From: Bryoerythrophyllum caledonicum
Lineage: Eukaryota > Streptophyta > Bryopsida > Pottiales > Pottiaceae
Assembly (NCBI GenBank): GCA_963971425.1
Contig: OZ020514.1
Span: 39,655,158-39,719,157 of the forward strand
Direction: 5' to 3'
Length of the DNA: 64,000 bases
Made by a program: the position numbers and the translations under genes. Of this stretch, positions 12,167 to 22,596 are shown in pieces (within the stretch, counting starts at the first letter, position 1; every line of letters starts with the position of its first letter). The notes beneath the pieces are model-generated. The model did not search any database. It had not been told where the DNA came from and saw nothing but the letters and a program-made list of their open reading frames with translations.

Positions 12167-13718
12167 TTAAATTCCCTTGCCCTTGCACCTGTTGTCCAAA
12201 GGTTGCTCCTCCTTCTCCATCTCCTCCTCCATGGCATCATTGTTTTTATTGGAGAAGGGATTGTCCGAGTCGCTGGAGCTATTAGTCTTGGTGCTAGAAA
12301 CAACAATGACCTTCTTCTTACCTCTTGCAATCTTCTTCTTCTTCTCGCTCATGGTCAAAGCCGCCATGGTACGAATCGCTATTGCCAACGTCTGAGCACT
12401 TTCCCACATATTGTTTGTTGTCTTATCGGCTTTAGTCACTTTTTCTTTGGAAAAGTGGACTTCGATGACTTGTGCACCTCTGTCTGTAGCAAAAGAAAGG
12501 AGGCGAGATCAGATGACAGGAAAAAAATTCATACAATGTATAGATAGTGTTGAAGAGGAAATTTGAATAAATAGAGAGATGTGGTCTAGAGATCGTAGGA
12601 TCCTACGGTCATCTTACCAGGCCAATCGAAGAAATTAAAGGACTACTACCAATGTTGACTATAACACTGTTTGGCACCTTCAATGTGCAAAGCAACTTGT
12701 ATACGCGTCGATGTTAAAATTGGCATAAGATTCTTGTGCCCACTATTTGGAAGCATCTTTGAATGGTGTTGTGGATATCAAAGTCTGCAATGGCATCTCA
12801 TTCTCAAAAACTAATCAAGAGCATACTGCCTTAGTCAAACTAAAGTCGTAGCCGTAGATAAAGTTGAAATACAAGGGCAATGTCGGTTCAAGAGATGGAA
12901 GAATTGCGAAGACCTTAGTTCTCTAGGTTATATACAAAGTGGGGGTGTGAAACTAGGGTAGGATTTGTGTAACGACCGCTCTCCTCACCCCTACAACGTT
13001 CGTAACTTCCACCATTCTAGCCCAATCTTTGATAAATACACCATGGTAACGGACCCTGTTGAACCGGTTTTCATCCTTGCGCTCCATTGCTTGCAAAATT
13101 TACCAAACGTGTTCTTTGATTGAAAAATCAGGTTTTCTTTTCTCTTTGCAATTGACAAAGAAGTACATTAGAAACAGTCTTGCATACTTCTTTGTCCATT
13201 GCAGCATTTTATTAATGCCCAACATCAAAATCTTGGCCACATCTCCAGATTTCCTGTTCATTCAATAAAATTTGTACTTTGTTGAAAGTGACGATCTGGA
13301 TGAGGTTGGAACGCTCTCTATACGATTCTCTTTGACGGCCTTATGGTGTTAGAAAAACATCCGGTAATACTTGAAAAGTCGTCCTCCTTGTTTAAGAGGG
13401 CTAAGGTGGTTCCTCCCTTCGAGAAAAATTGCTTTCTAGTAGGGTCCATAGTAACCTTCTCAAACCACGTTTCAATGGTTGTTTTGGTGACCTTGTAGTC
13501 CACTGCAGCCTTAACATATTCATCCTTAGATTACAAGGCTTCCTTCAATGTCTTACACCTGAGAGGCTTTTTACAAAAGTAGTACATAACTCATTCTTGA
13601 TGATTCTATGTTTTTTCTCTATTTGACAAGCCTTCTCAAGGCCTTAAAGGATGAATATCTACTTTGCAGACTTTATTGACCTCACCAAGACTTTCTTGGT
13701 TGTGACCAACTTGGCCAT
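12167..13718 (-). pseudogene. Unknown multi-exon protein, decayed
   Basis: The gene was not recognised. The minus strand reads from ATG 13,718 (MAKLVTTKKVLVRSIKSAK) through ACQIEKKHRIIKNELC, TWFEKVTMDPTRKQFFSKGG, a segment rich in Gln/Lys, and ILQAMERKDENRFNRVRYHG to about 12,960. After an AG acceptor near 12,475 it continues in an exon (AQVIEVHFSKEKVTKAD...) that ends in a Lys-rich, then Ser/Asp/Glu-rich tail (SEKKKKIARGKKK; MEEEMEKEE). That looks like a nuclear, disordered C-terminus. At least five TAG/TAA codons and two or three frame changes interrupt it. A GTAGGATCCTAC palindrome sits at 12,594 inside the presumed intron. It may be an accessory gene of the GGATCC-palindrome element. Confidence 0.4.
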
Positions 13719-14526
13719 CTACCTGATGTTGTGAGGATTGGCGCATGGAGGCGTTTGTATAAGTGGTTTTGGTTTAAGAAAACGTAGGGAGTTGTGGAGT
13801 TATCGAAGGCGTACAACTTTGCCCTAATTGGTGATTAGAGTTAGGATTAGTGCCGCGTGACGGCTATGTCAACAGTGGTGTCTTTTGACACCTCATCGAG
13901 CACTTGGAGCCTAAATGACCTTCACGTGTGGTTGAGAGAGACTCATCTTTCTCAAGTTGAGTTTCCCATGTGATGAGGTGTTGGTGTTGCACACCATAAC
14001 CTTATCGTTATCATGCTTCAATCCTTCAAGAGTAGCATGGACTTGGCTATCATATAAGTTACAAGTGTTTTGAACTTGTTCATTATTTGAGAAAGATCAT
14101 GTTGTAGAAATGGATGTAACCGCAACATTATTATACATTTGATGGGATTACGAGAACATTTCCTTATAATCTTGGTTATACATTAGTATTTTAGCTTGCT
14201 TATGGTCGTGAAGAAGCTTTGTTCTTGAACCGGCTCGTGTCAATGCTACATATGAGTGTTTAGTGAAATCCTTGTTCTAGGAATGTATTAGAGGGAGTTA
14301 GATTGTGGCGCCAAAGAGCCAACAGTGCGGCGCTGGGTGCAGCAGACAAGAGTGCATCTACGAGGTTGTGCCTACGGTACTAAGAAGCATTGACATAGAA
14401 TCTGGCACCTGACGCAATCTGTGGCACGCGCTGTAGCACCACTAGTCACGTCTACACCTTGATTCTTTTAAACAGTGAGCCACCACTGCGAGGAGAGACC
14501 TTGTTTGCAATTGCCTCTTAGACGTT
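13719..14526. other. Intergenic stretch, nothing recognised
   Basis: No coherent frame, repeat or transposon end was recognised. The right third (14,290-14,480) is GC-richer than its left flank. The homology with the block starting at 3,389 begins at about 14,527. Confidence 0.5.
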
Positions 14527-15143
14527 TTGATAGTTCGACAAGCGACTATACTCTGGACGCTTAATTGCGTCCTTCTCTTGAAGAAACCAATTTGCATTCG
14601 GATGGGCAGCGTCTCCTACAACGAGATCTCCACGATGGCATGGAAATGTCTGATCCCCTGCACTTCGACGGCAACCATAGAGCAGCCGGAGATCTCCAGC
14701 AAGACGTCCTTGTGACGACGCGTCTTGAACAAGAGGCTCTATTTAAAAGTGCCGAGGACCTGAGGATGCGTGACACCGATTACACGATGGATGAGGTATT
14801 GGTGCAACAAACAATGCCTGAATTACATATTATGAGCCCTCTGCGCAGCCCGCCGCAAAGCCCTCCATGTCGCCAAGGACAGTTGCCTGAAAGTACCTCC
14901 TCTTCCTCCTCCTATGTCGAAAGTACCTCCTCCTCCGGTTTCTGTTCGGACAAAGGCCCAAAAAGATAAGGTGAATAATTACTTGTGAACCAAACCTTCT
15001 TGCTTGTTCTTAGGACAGTTCTCTCTACGCAGACCGTATTCTGACTACTTCATAATTGGTATTTAGGTTTCGGCAAGATCAACACAATCGAAAGATGTCG
15101 GTGACAGAAACCGCACATAGACTGCAGAAGTCGCTGGTGTAGG
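14527..15143 (+). pseudogene. N-terminal exon of FCP1-like gene, copy B2
   Basis: This is a direct duplicate of about 3,389-3,985. The Ser/Asp/Glu/Gln-rich reading (LHSDGQ..., MRDTDYTMDEVLV, a serine run near the end) runs to about 14,965, where a donor-like AAG-GTGAAT follows, as in copy B1. A CAA glutamine codon here (PPCRQGQL) corresponds to a TAG in copy B1, so one in-frame TAG can be set directly against Gln. Beyond the donor the intron and start of the next exon match copy B1 until about 15,143, where the sequence switches to an inverted block. Confidence 0.6.
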
Positions 15144-15783
15144 TAGTGGGGTATCGTCCACAAGCAAGACATCGTTAGAAGACCTGGGCATTGCCTTGGT
15201 GTTAGAAACTGTCAGGTCCTTCAGAAAAATTGTCTTCTTTGGATGGGATGGGAGCACAAATGATGTTTTATAGCAATTGGCATGTGTCACGACTGTAACA
15301 ACTTTTGGAATGGTAGCACCTTTCTTGCGCAACTCCTTGATGATTTCCACAATATTTTTTTCCAATTCACTGCTCTTGAATGAGATAGTAGCCTTCTCCC
15401 TTACGAAGTTAAGGAGTTCAGTGCAACCAGGCCTTACTTTGATGTCCCTCGATTGTCCCTATTTATACTCCCCCATGTGGACAAGAACTCCATTTAAGTC
15501 AAACACGACATGATAAACCCATTGTGTTGTTACCTGATCCTTGATTCTTGGCTCTCGGACGATTGTAGTAAACATCCTCGGACCTGAAGCCAAAATACGA
15601 GTACGTAGGCTAAGATAAGGAACTTGTACAGTTTAGAAAAATTGCAAATATACATACAAAAGTGTTACGCACTGACAATCCTGAAATGCTTGGTGGAAGA
15701 TTGAGCACTATACAAACGATGGCACGTAAGTATGAATGTATACATCAGGCACCTGGGACAGTAGGTGGAGTATCCCTAGAGGT
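15144..15783 (-). pseudogene. Catalytic exon block of FCP1-like gene, inverted
   Basis: This block is the reverse complement of about 3,985-4,600. Read on the minus strand it has VVFDLNGVL (HAD nucleophile motif), a TAG after GEYK, RPGCTELLNFV, KGATIPKVVTVVTHANCYK, FLKDLT and the DD motif NDVLLVDDTP. Both flanks are in plus orientation. Turning the block around would place VDDTP next to KNVLND at 15,787, which is the order seen in the homologous gene at 36,817 (IDDSPIKNVLN). The inversion is therefore inside a gene, and this copy cannot make the protein. Confidence 0.7.
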
Positions 15784-15955
15784 CCAAAAGAACGTCCTTA
15801 ACGATCCTTTTAGCGCAGTTCATCCTCCATCATGGACTGGATTCTTGAATGACACCTTCTTGACCTCCACGTTTTGTCCATGGCTCGTTGTACTGCTAGC
15901 GTCAAATGAGGATGATCCTGACTATGTTAGATGGAATCCCCTGAAGTATGGCTAG
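15784..15955 (+). pseudogene. C-terminal part of FCP1-like gene, copy B2
   Basis: The plus-strand reading KNVLNDPFSAVHPPSW...GFLNDTFLTS...FCPWL corresponds to NVLNLPENVLLLPSW...VLLEELLPYL of the phosphatase at 36,817. It ends with TAG at 15,953-15,955. This segment is deleted from copy B1. Confidence 0.65.
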
Positions 15956-16372
15956 AGAGCAGTAGACAAATCTTCTCCTACGGCCCTCGCCGTGGTGGCG
16001 GGCATAATTCCGGCGCCTTTGAACATTGAGATAAACTAGGTATTTAACAATCTATGCATTGTAAATGTCAATTCAAGAATGTCTGTGGAATATTGACTTT
16101 TCAATTTTGAAGATAAATGTTGATGTGAGTAACATAATTTGTTGAGGTCCTTCTTTCAATTTGTTATTGTTAGTGTCTCCCCAAACTTCACACTTCAGTA
16201 TCCTTGAACACTATTGAGTATTCTCCTGACCTTTTCGACTACAAAACGTTGGATTGGGAGGGGCACCCGGAGATCTCCGATCAATTTCCTTTCACTCGGC
16301 AACCTCACACCTTATTTTCTCTTCATTCCCATGTTCAAGTTTTAATTCTCTAGTCGTGCCTTTTTATTCGCA

Positions 16373-16823
16373 GGTCATAATCATATCTTTCTGCGGTCCT
16401 CTCTGCTCCGACGAGGTCCTTTACTCGGCTAAGTCTTGCTCGCAGCTGCTGCCTTTTTTTGATGACACGGCTGATGTTATTCGAGTACTATTGCGGTATT
16501 TCAATGTCGGGATTTGGTCCACTATGCGTCCTGATAGGCTCATGGAGGCGGCCCAAATATCATTGCCTCTAGACATCTTATCAGATATTCTTTTTTTCTA
16601 TGCCAGCAAACAGACTCGAAGGCCTAGCTATGGTAGGTTTCTCCTCAATATTAGAAAGGCCTCATTTAATGCTAGAACAAGGCATTATTTGTGGCGTAAA
16701 TGTGTCGTTGCAGATCTAGATCCATTCAAGAATCCCATGAAGGCTATAGTCCATTATCAAATAATTGGGAGATACCATAAAAGACGGGTAGCGGACATCT
16801 ATAAAGCACTTATATTAGAATAG
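16373..16823 (+). CDS. FCP1-like phosphatase exon, copy B2
   Basis: This exon is uninterrupted. It starts after a TTCGCAG acceptor at 16,372 (VIIISFCGPLCSDEVLYS...) and runs 150 residues to TAG at 16,821-16,823. It contains FNVGIWSTMRPDRL, the conserved W-S/T segment of FCP1/NLI-type phosphatases, then LSDILFFYASKQTRRP and a basic C-terminus (KRRVADIYKALILE). By itself it lacks the DxDG nucleophile and the DD motif, so it is one exon of a larger or truncated gene. It is the best-preserved copy of the exon at 4,721-5,170 and of part of the gene at 8,756-9,303. Confidence 0.5.
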
Positions 16824-17268
16824 TTGTACCAATTTTCTGTAGATTACAAGCGGCTATTAACAACGGCCACCCTATATTTATTGTATAACACTTTTTTATA
16901 ATGAAACAGTTTACTACTGAACTCTTACTCTGGATTCTTTCGAAGATATCCGGTTGCATGTTTTATCAATTGCAAGTAATTGTTGTTGGCATCTTTGTCC
17001 TAGTTTTTCCAACCACACATGTGATTTCATGTATGGGCACCCCTGTGATGTACAGTATGTCCAACAATTTCTGTTTTGAGGACTCAGTTCTTTTTCTGAA
17101 GCCCACTTTGACATTTAACCGGAGATATTTGGCTACATGTTGCGGACTCACGTATAGTCTAAACTCAAATTTGGTTTCTTTAGCCATTTTTTCCTTCATA
17201 TTTGTCAATAGTGATGCATTTAATGCTTGAAAAGTACTCTAAACTCCTCGACTTTTATGCTATACTAT
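16824..17268. other. Non-coding tail of the duplicated block
   Basis: Homologous to 5,171-5,613. It contains two decayed CCGGAGATATTTGG-type palindromes (about 16,938 and 17,119). It is interrupted at 17,268 by the 3.2-kb TIR element and resumes at 20,483 (CTTCTATCAGGCATATCTCC). The duplication with 5,614-5,705 ends near 20,585. Confidence 0.75.
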
Positions 17269-20200
17269 TGTGGGAGTCTAAAACTCCCACCTGGTCGCCC
17301 CTACCAAAAAAATTAGTTAATATAGGGTTTTTATTATTAGTTAACTAGAAAAGTAGTTAGTATTGTGTGAAATTAGATTAGATAGCGGATAGAGAAAATA
17401 AGAAAATGCTTAAGTAGTTAATTAGGTTTATAGTGGTGATAAAACCGGATCTTAAAATCACTAATTTAAGTCTCGGGAAACAATTTTAAAAGACTCTCGA
17501 GAGAGATCTCGGGACGTAAGTCTAAAATCACCACTTAAATCTAAATTAACTAGTTAAGTTTAGAAGGTAGTTAGTAGTAGTGGTAGAAAGAAAAAAATAG
17601 AAGAAAAGAAAATAATTAAAAAATAATTTAAAAAATAAAAAATAAAAAATAAAAAATAGGGCTGATACCCGGGCAGGAACGGGTATCACCTCGGAACGAG
17701 CAGGGCCAGGGTGTTGGCCACCAGGGTCGGGCCTTGGCCGACCCCAGGCCCTCACTGGGCCCCGGCTAGCTCGTCGGGAGGGAGGCGATCCCCCGGAACC
17801 CCTACCAACCTACCACGCCAGCCAAACCTCAAACCCTACTCATTTTTTGAATTTTCTTCAGCTCTCTCTCCCTCCCTACCGCCGCAGCTCTCTCCCCCAA
17901 TTATTCCTTCTTATTTTTTTATCTCTCTCTCTCTTTTCTTTTTCCCTCTTCCTCCTAGTTCCTCTTTCTCAACAAGTTTAGTTCTATATCTTTTGGGAGT
18001 TGGGGTTTCAAGAAGAAGACAAGGAGTTACATCTAGGGTTTGAAGAAGAGGAGGTTTGAAGAGGAGGTAGCGCAAGCTAGGGTTTGAAGAAGGTGGTGGA
18101 GAATTTTAGGGTTTGTGGAAGAAGAAAAGATTAGTGGCCAAAGCGAGAAGATAAAAGAATTAAAGGAAGGAGGTTGCGGGTGCAACAACAAAGGTGACTC
18201 TTGCCCATGTTGGATTTCTTTTCTTTGTGCGAATTTCTTGTTTGTGAGTCTTTTCCTCTCTTTTCTACCGGGATGACTCCTTGGTAACATCCTCCCCGGT
18301 CTAGAGAAAAAGTCCCCCGGGGGACTCCATCTAGACCTTATTGTATTGTTTACATGTGTAGTCTATAATAGTTGTTGTCGATTGTCCTAGCCTTGTGGCA
18401 AGTCGTTTTTTTGAATTGTCTCCATCCTCCTATCATTTTTAGGTCTTGCCCACATTTCCTATATTTTTCCCGGTCGACCGGAAAAATCCTTTTTCTAAGT
18501 CCTTGTCTCCAAAGTCCTCTCCTCGTTACGATTTTATGTGACCTTGTGTTGTTAGTATGTTGCTACATGTGTGAGACACCTATATCCAAATATTCTATGA
18601 AGGTGTTCCAGAATTGTTTACCGGTTGACAGGTAGACTTGTGTTTCCGGGCCGGACCGGAGTTTGTGACAAGTTAATAGGGAGATTGGTGGAAGTACAGG
18701 CACTTTGAGGAATTTGTCCACCCTAGACAACATAGCCCTACCGGTGAGTCAGGTGGATTTTCCATTCTCTAAGGAGTGGGACGTGAAGGTCTACGAAAGA
18801 AAAAGAAACCTCCTGGTAACTTCAACCGGGAAGGAACCGGTAGACCTCCTTTCCTCAACCCCGGAGTCCTCGGTGGAATCTTCTGTGGCCATACTGATTG
18901 AGCTTAAGGAGACTCCGCATGTATCTATAGATACACCTAACCTTCCCGTGGATACCGCCACTTCACCGATAGATACCGCCACTCCACCGGTAGACCTCCT
19001 GGTTGAGACATCCGACCTCCCGGGGGATTCTTTTGACCATATTGGAACTTCCAGATGTAGTGACAATCCCTATACGTCTCAATCGGAAGAGTCTTCCGGT
19101 TGAGTCTTTGTTATATGTTATGTTTTGATTTACCTCACCGTTTGGTGGGATGTTGTTTTAAGTTGCTAGAGATAAACACTAGGGTGAGAGTAATGATGTT
19201 GATGGGGCCCATTGCGCACCCGATCACTACCACTTAAGTGGTTTCTCCAGCTACTTACTTTTGTTAAGGAAAGGTTCACTGGTCCCGGGATCGGGAGTCT
19301 TCCGATTTACCGGTCTACCGGTAATCCGCCGATGACTACGCTATCCTTGATTTTAGGATCTAGATGCCGTTTTGTCCTTTAGTGGATCCACTTTTGGAGG
19401 GTAGCTATTGACTTTAGTGCACTCTCTAGATGCCCTTTCCACCTTTTGGGGATCTAGTTTTGGAAGGTAGCTAGTAGCATTTGTGTACTTAAGAGCCTTG
19501 GGCTTTTGTGTTAAGTACTCTTCTCTTTGTTGATGTGCTCGTGTCTTGCCTTCATTGCTTGTATCTAGAGTCTTTGTTGAGTTTGTGTGAGTAGACCGGG
19601 AGAGAGTTGAGTCCCCCTAGTGTAGCTTTGCTAGGTGTGCAAGGTTGTGACTTGTGTGTTATGTGATTGAGTGTAAGTAGAGACATCCCAAGGGGCTAGG
19701 ATATCCGGGTTAGATAGGTAGAGTGAGGTCTAGGACTTATGCTCTAGACTTTTCACCGGTGGGACCGGGAAGAGTTGCTTTACTAGATGGGATCCGGGAA
19801 GCCCACGGCTATTTATGATAGCCTCCCTTAAGTGGGAAGTGTTCGGATTGGTGGGGAGTAGGGGGTGACATCCCCCTTCTCTCGATACACCGGGAGACAT
19901 CCCGGCTAAGCTTGAGTCTGGAGAATTCCGAGATTATTACCTTTGCAGTGGATGAGTTCCGACGATCCCCGTGGAAGGTTGTTTTGCTCATGTGATTTGC
20001 TTAGTACTAACTTGTTGTGAGTCTTGTATCTTCTTGCTTTGATTCATTGGGTGTGGTTGTAGTTGGAACCCGGGCTTGCGTGACCGGTTTATCAGGACAA
20101 GTTCCCAGTAGATTGTGAAGATCGGTAAACCGGCTGCAATCTTTTGAACTCTTTCAAGGTGTAGGGTTAGATTGTGGATATTGTGGCCTCTGGACTACGA

Positions 20201-20482
20201 GAACGGAGGGCAATGACTTTCCGGGCACTATAAAAACTTACCGGAAATCTATCCTGACGCTCAATAGAGTTTAACTGAAATACATGTGGTTACTTCTTAC
20301 CGGTTACTAAGGTACCGGGGAAGCCATCCTCCGGGATGTGCCGAGGTATTTTGTGTGAATTGTTGTTAAGATTTAAAGAGTTTGATGCACGATAAAAACC
20401 CCTGGAAACGATCTGGTAAGGTGGGCTTGCTTAAGGTTAATTTTGGTTAATTTTGAGAATACCGAACCACTAGACTACGACA
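17269..20482. mobile_element. 3.2-kb TIR element inserted in the duplicated block
   Basis: The insertion is defined by comparison with the empty homologous site at 5,613. It begins TGTGGGAGTCTA and ends with the reverse complement of TGTCGTAGTCTA, giving imperfect inverted termini. It is flanked by ACTAT (17,264-17,268) and AATAT (20,483-20,487), a near-perfect 5-bp duplication. The outer bases TG...CA would also fit a solo LTR, but the inverted termini extend inward. It has a pyrimidine-rich leader (17,850-17,960), one plausible coding exon (18,705-19,103), and its own recurring palindrome CCGGTCGACCGG / ACCGGTCTACCGGT (about 18,473, 19,312, with half sites elsewhere). No transposase was found, so it appears non-autonomous. 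Confidence 0.7.
18705..19103 (+). CDS. Hypothetical Pro/Thr/Asp-rich protein of the TIR element
   Basis: The frame follows a possible acceptor (TACAG at about 18,700) and reads 132 residues to TGA at 19,101-19,103. A hydrophilic start (DVKVYERKRNLLV) is followed by imperfect repeats of the type D-T-A-T-x-P-(I/V)-D (about residues 78-100) and a Ser/Glu tail. There is no recognised domain. The repeat and composition suggest a disordered protein. The start is unproven, and the upstream part of the element may hold 5' leader and intron sequence. Confidence 0.3.
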   Translation: MRNLSTLDNIALPVSQVDFPFSKEWDVKVYERKRNLLVTSTGKEPVDLLSSTPESSVESSVAILIELKETPHVSIDTPNLPVDTATSPIDTATPPVDLLVETSDLPGDSFDHIGTSRCSDNPYTSQSEESSG

Positions 20483-20585
20483 AATATCTTCTATCAGGCA
20501 TATCTCCGGATCTTTATTTTAGTCCTTAGTCTAGAATTCAGCTCATAGTCCAAAAGTAGTTGAATTGGGAATTCTTGTGTTATTA

Positions 20586-21896
20586 GCCTTGTGCACATTT
20601 AAGTGCATTTATTCTAGAACTTTTGTGGTTTTAGAGAAAGGCCAGTTATTTTGATGTGGTATTATAAGGCTTTGAGTGGAATTAGGATTTCACTCATAGC
20701 CAAGTTGTAGTAGATTGCATCTATTTAGAGGCCCGAGACAACTTAAACAAGGTAAAGTACTCAAAGCTACATTAAAAGGGGATTGTCAAATACTTTGTGG
20801 ATTGCCAATTACTTGGGGGATTGGTATGTTCTTATAATGTATGGTATGTTTTGTGAGCATGAAGGTGTAAAGCTCTCAGATAGTGGATCCTATAGGCACC
20901 TACCTCTTATTCTTTACCATCTCCGAGGAGTGACAGGTAGAAATATGGGACGGTGAGTGACAATGTTGCTTTCCTCTTGCACTTCCGCTACGAATTTAGA
21001 TTGTGGGGATGATTGAGTAAGGCTTAAGGTTGTTTTCAATTGAAATTGTCCTAATCAATGTAGTGTGCAATATATGAGTTGAGCCACGAGCGTTGCACAT
21101 TTTACAGAATGGCAATATGATTCTAGTTCTCTCTCCCTGAAATTAGGTTAAAAACCATTATAAGCCCACTTGATGCATTCACGTAAGAATTGTAGATTGT
21201 GTCAAAGATATGGGATATGGATAGAGGTGGTAACAAGAAGTAATTGAAATTTGAAAGAACCTAGTGTGTCAAAAGTTGAGATTAGCACTAAGACACCTAG
21301 TCAATTGATTTCATTCCTCCAAGATTTGCAAGTGAAAGCGTCACCTTCCAAGGCCAGCTCTAGAGGTAGGAATTTTCAGCTTTCTTCCATAGCCAAGTCT
21401 CAAATTCGATCCTAGGATTTGTGAAAGCACGGCACAAAGGTGCTAAGAGAGGATTCTGTGAAGTATTGAACCTCACTTGGTGGTGAGCGCAACATTCCCG
21501 CACTTTGGACCAAGGAGGATGTGCGAACACCTTTTTGTTGTGTTTTGAGCGGAGTTGAAGCTGTGGATCTTGTAGTTGGAGAGAAGGTTGTTGACTTGAA
21601 GAACCTGGGTCCAAGAACTCCGTGGAGGAGGAGGATTTCCATGGGGATAATCACTTGCCCGCATTCTCTTTTATCTTCACAGAGTTTGAGAGTGAAGGTT
21701 TCTTCTTTCACACTACGTGACAGTGGAAGACGGGAATGTGGCGAGAGCGTGTTAGCAGTGTGTAGGACACACTCATCTTGGAGCTACTTGATTGGAAAGT
21801 AGCACCTACCATTTACGCTCTAGGGATGAAGGGCACACAAAGAGCATGGCGCTTTTTTGATTGAGTTATCCAATTCCCAATCTGGAGACACGAAAG
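20586..21896. other. Region without a supported gene
   Basis: Short overlapping ORFs exist on both strands (for example minus 21,711-21,412), but none shows a recognisable domain or splice context. It has no palindrome cluster of the kinds seen in the neighbouring elements, and might be ordinary host intergenic DNA. Confidence 0.4.
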
Positions 21897-21930
21897 TAGG
21901 GTTGTCATAATGGACGGACGTCCGGTTCGC
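21897..21930. mobile_element. Left terminal repeat of a hAT-like element
   Basis: TAGGGTTGTCATAATGGACG resembles the inverted end at 934-959 and plant hAT termini. Subterminal CCGTCC/GGACGG motifs follow up to about 21,980. The matching right end was not found in the window, so this may be a relic into which or beside which the 22-29 kb element lies. Confidence 0.4.
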
Positions 21931-22079
21931 CCGTTGGTCTGATTCGCCGGTCCAGTAGAGCTCTCGCCCGTCCGATACAGTCAATAGAGGGTTGATTTAT
22001 CCGCAAGGTAAAAAACAGGCGACGTGGCAGCCATGTTGGCACCACATTGCTGCCACGCAGAATAGGGACATGTTTGAGT

Positions 22080-22235
22080 AGAGGCGGGGACTAATGCCAA
22101 GAGGGAGGTGGGGCGGAGACATCCCACTCCTATCCAGGTAGGGACTGAGACATCCCCGCCGTGCCCAACGTAGGGGCGAGGATGTCTCCGCCCCACCCGG
22201 GCAGGGGCGGAGACGTCCTCGCCCCTTCATGGGTT
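22080..22235. repeat. GGGCGGAGACGTC palindromic repeat cluster
   Basis: At least four alternating-orientation copies of a GC-rich motif (GGGGCGGAGACGTCC, GAGACATCCCCGCC, GGATGTCTCCGCCCC) occur. They are symmetric about GACGTC or GATGTC. Related copies are at 24,387-24,417 and 28,080-28,215, so the motif marks the ends and promoters of one element family. GC content is sharply higher than the flanks. Confidence 0.7.
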
Positions 22236-22596
22236 AGATTACAGTGTTTAAAGTTACAGTATATTGGTAGTGAAAACTGTGGAATTTGGAGGGTGTACTA
22301 CTTTAACTATCAATAGAGTCTTGCAAGTATTAATTTACTTTGAATTAGAGCGGTTTACATGTGCACTAGGTTAATAGCTTTGCATTGACATATTATATGT
22401 GAAGAAAATATTTATACCCAATTACTTGTACTTGAAGAAACGCAAATCTCAGACTAAAAATTTAAGATTTGGACGTATACAAAATTGATTAAATGAGACG
22501 TATGGCAATTGCCAAGTACACATACTCTTCTATGAAGATGCTGTACTGCCTACTTAACCACCACATGCGAAACTAATGCAGCTTATTAACAAAAAA

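Noticed and set aside
12124-12547. Plus-strand ORFs opposite the Lys/Glu-rich exon (12,177-12,547)
   Set aside because: They are shadows of the minus-strand exon, rich in Leu/Ser/Phe because they read the complement of Lys/Glu codons.
17269-20482. Solo LTR of a retrotransposon
   Set aside because: TG...CA ends and a 5-bp duplication fit, but the termini are inverted over about 12 bp and a coding-like exon and palindromes are present. Not excluded, only less favoured.
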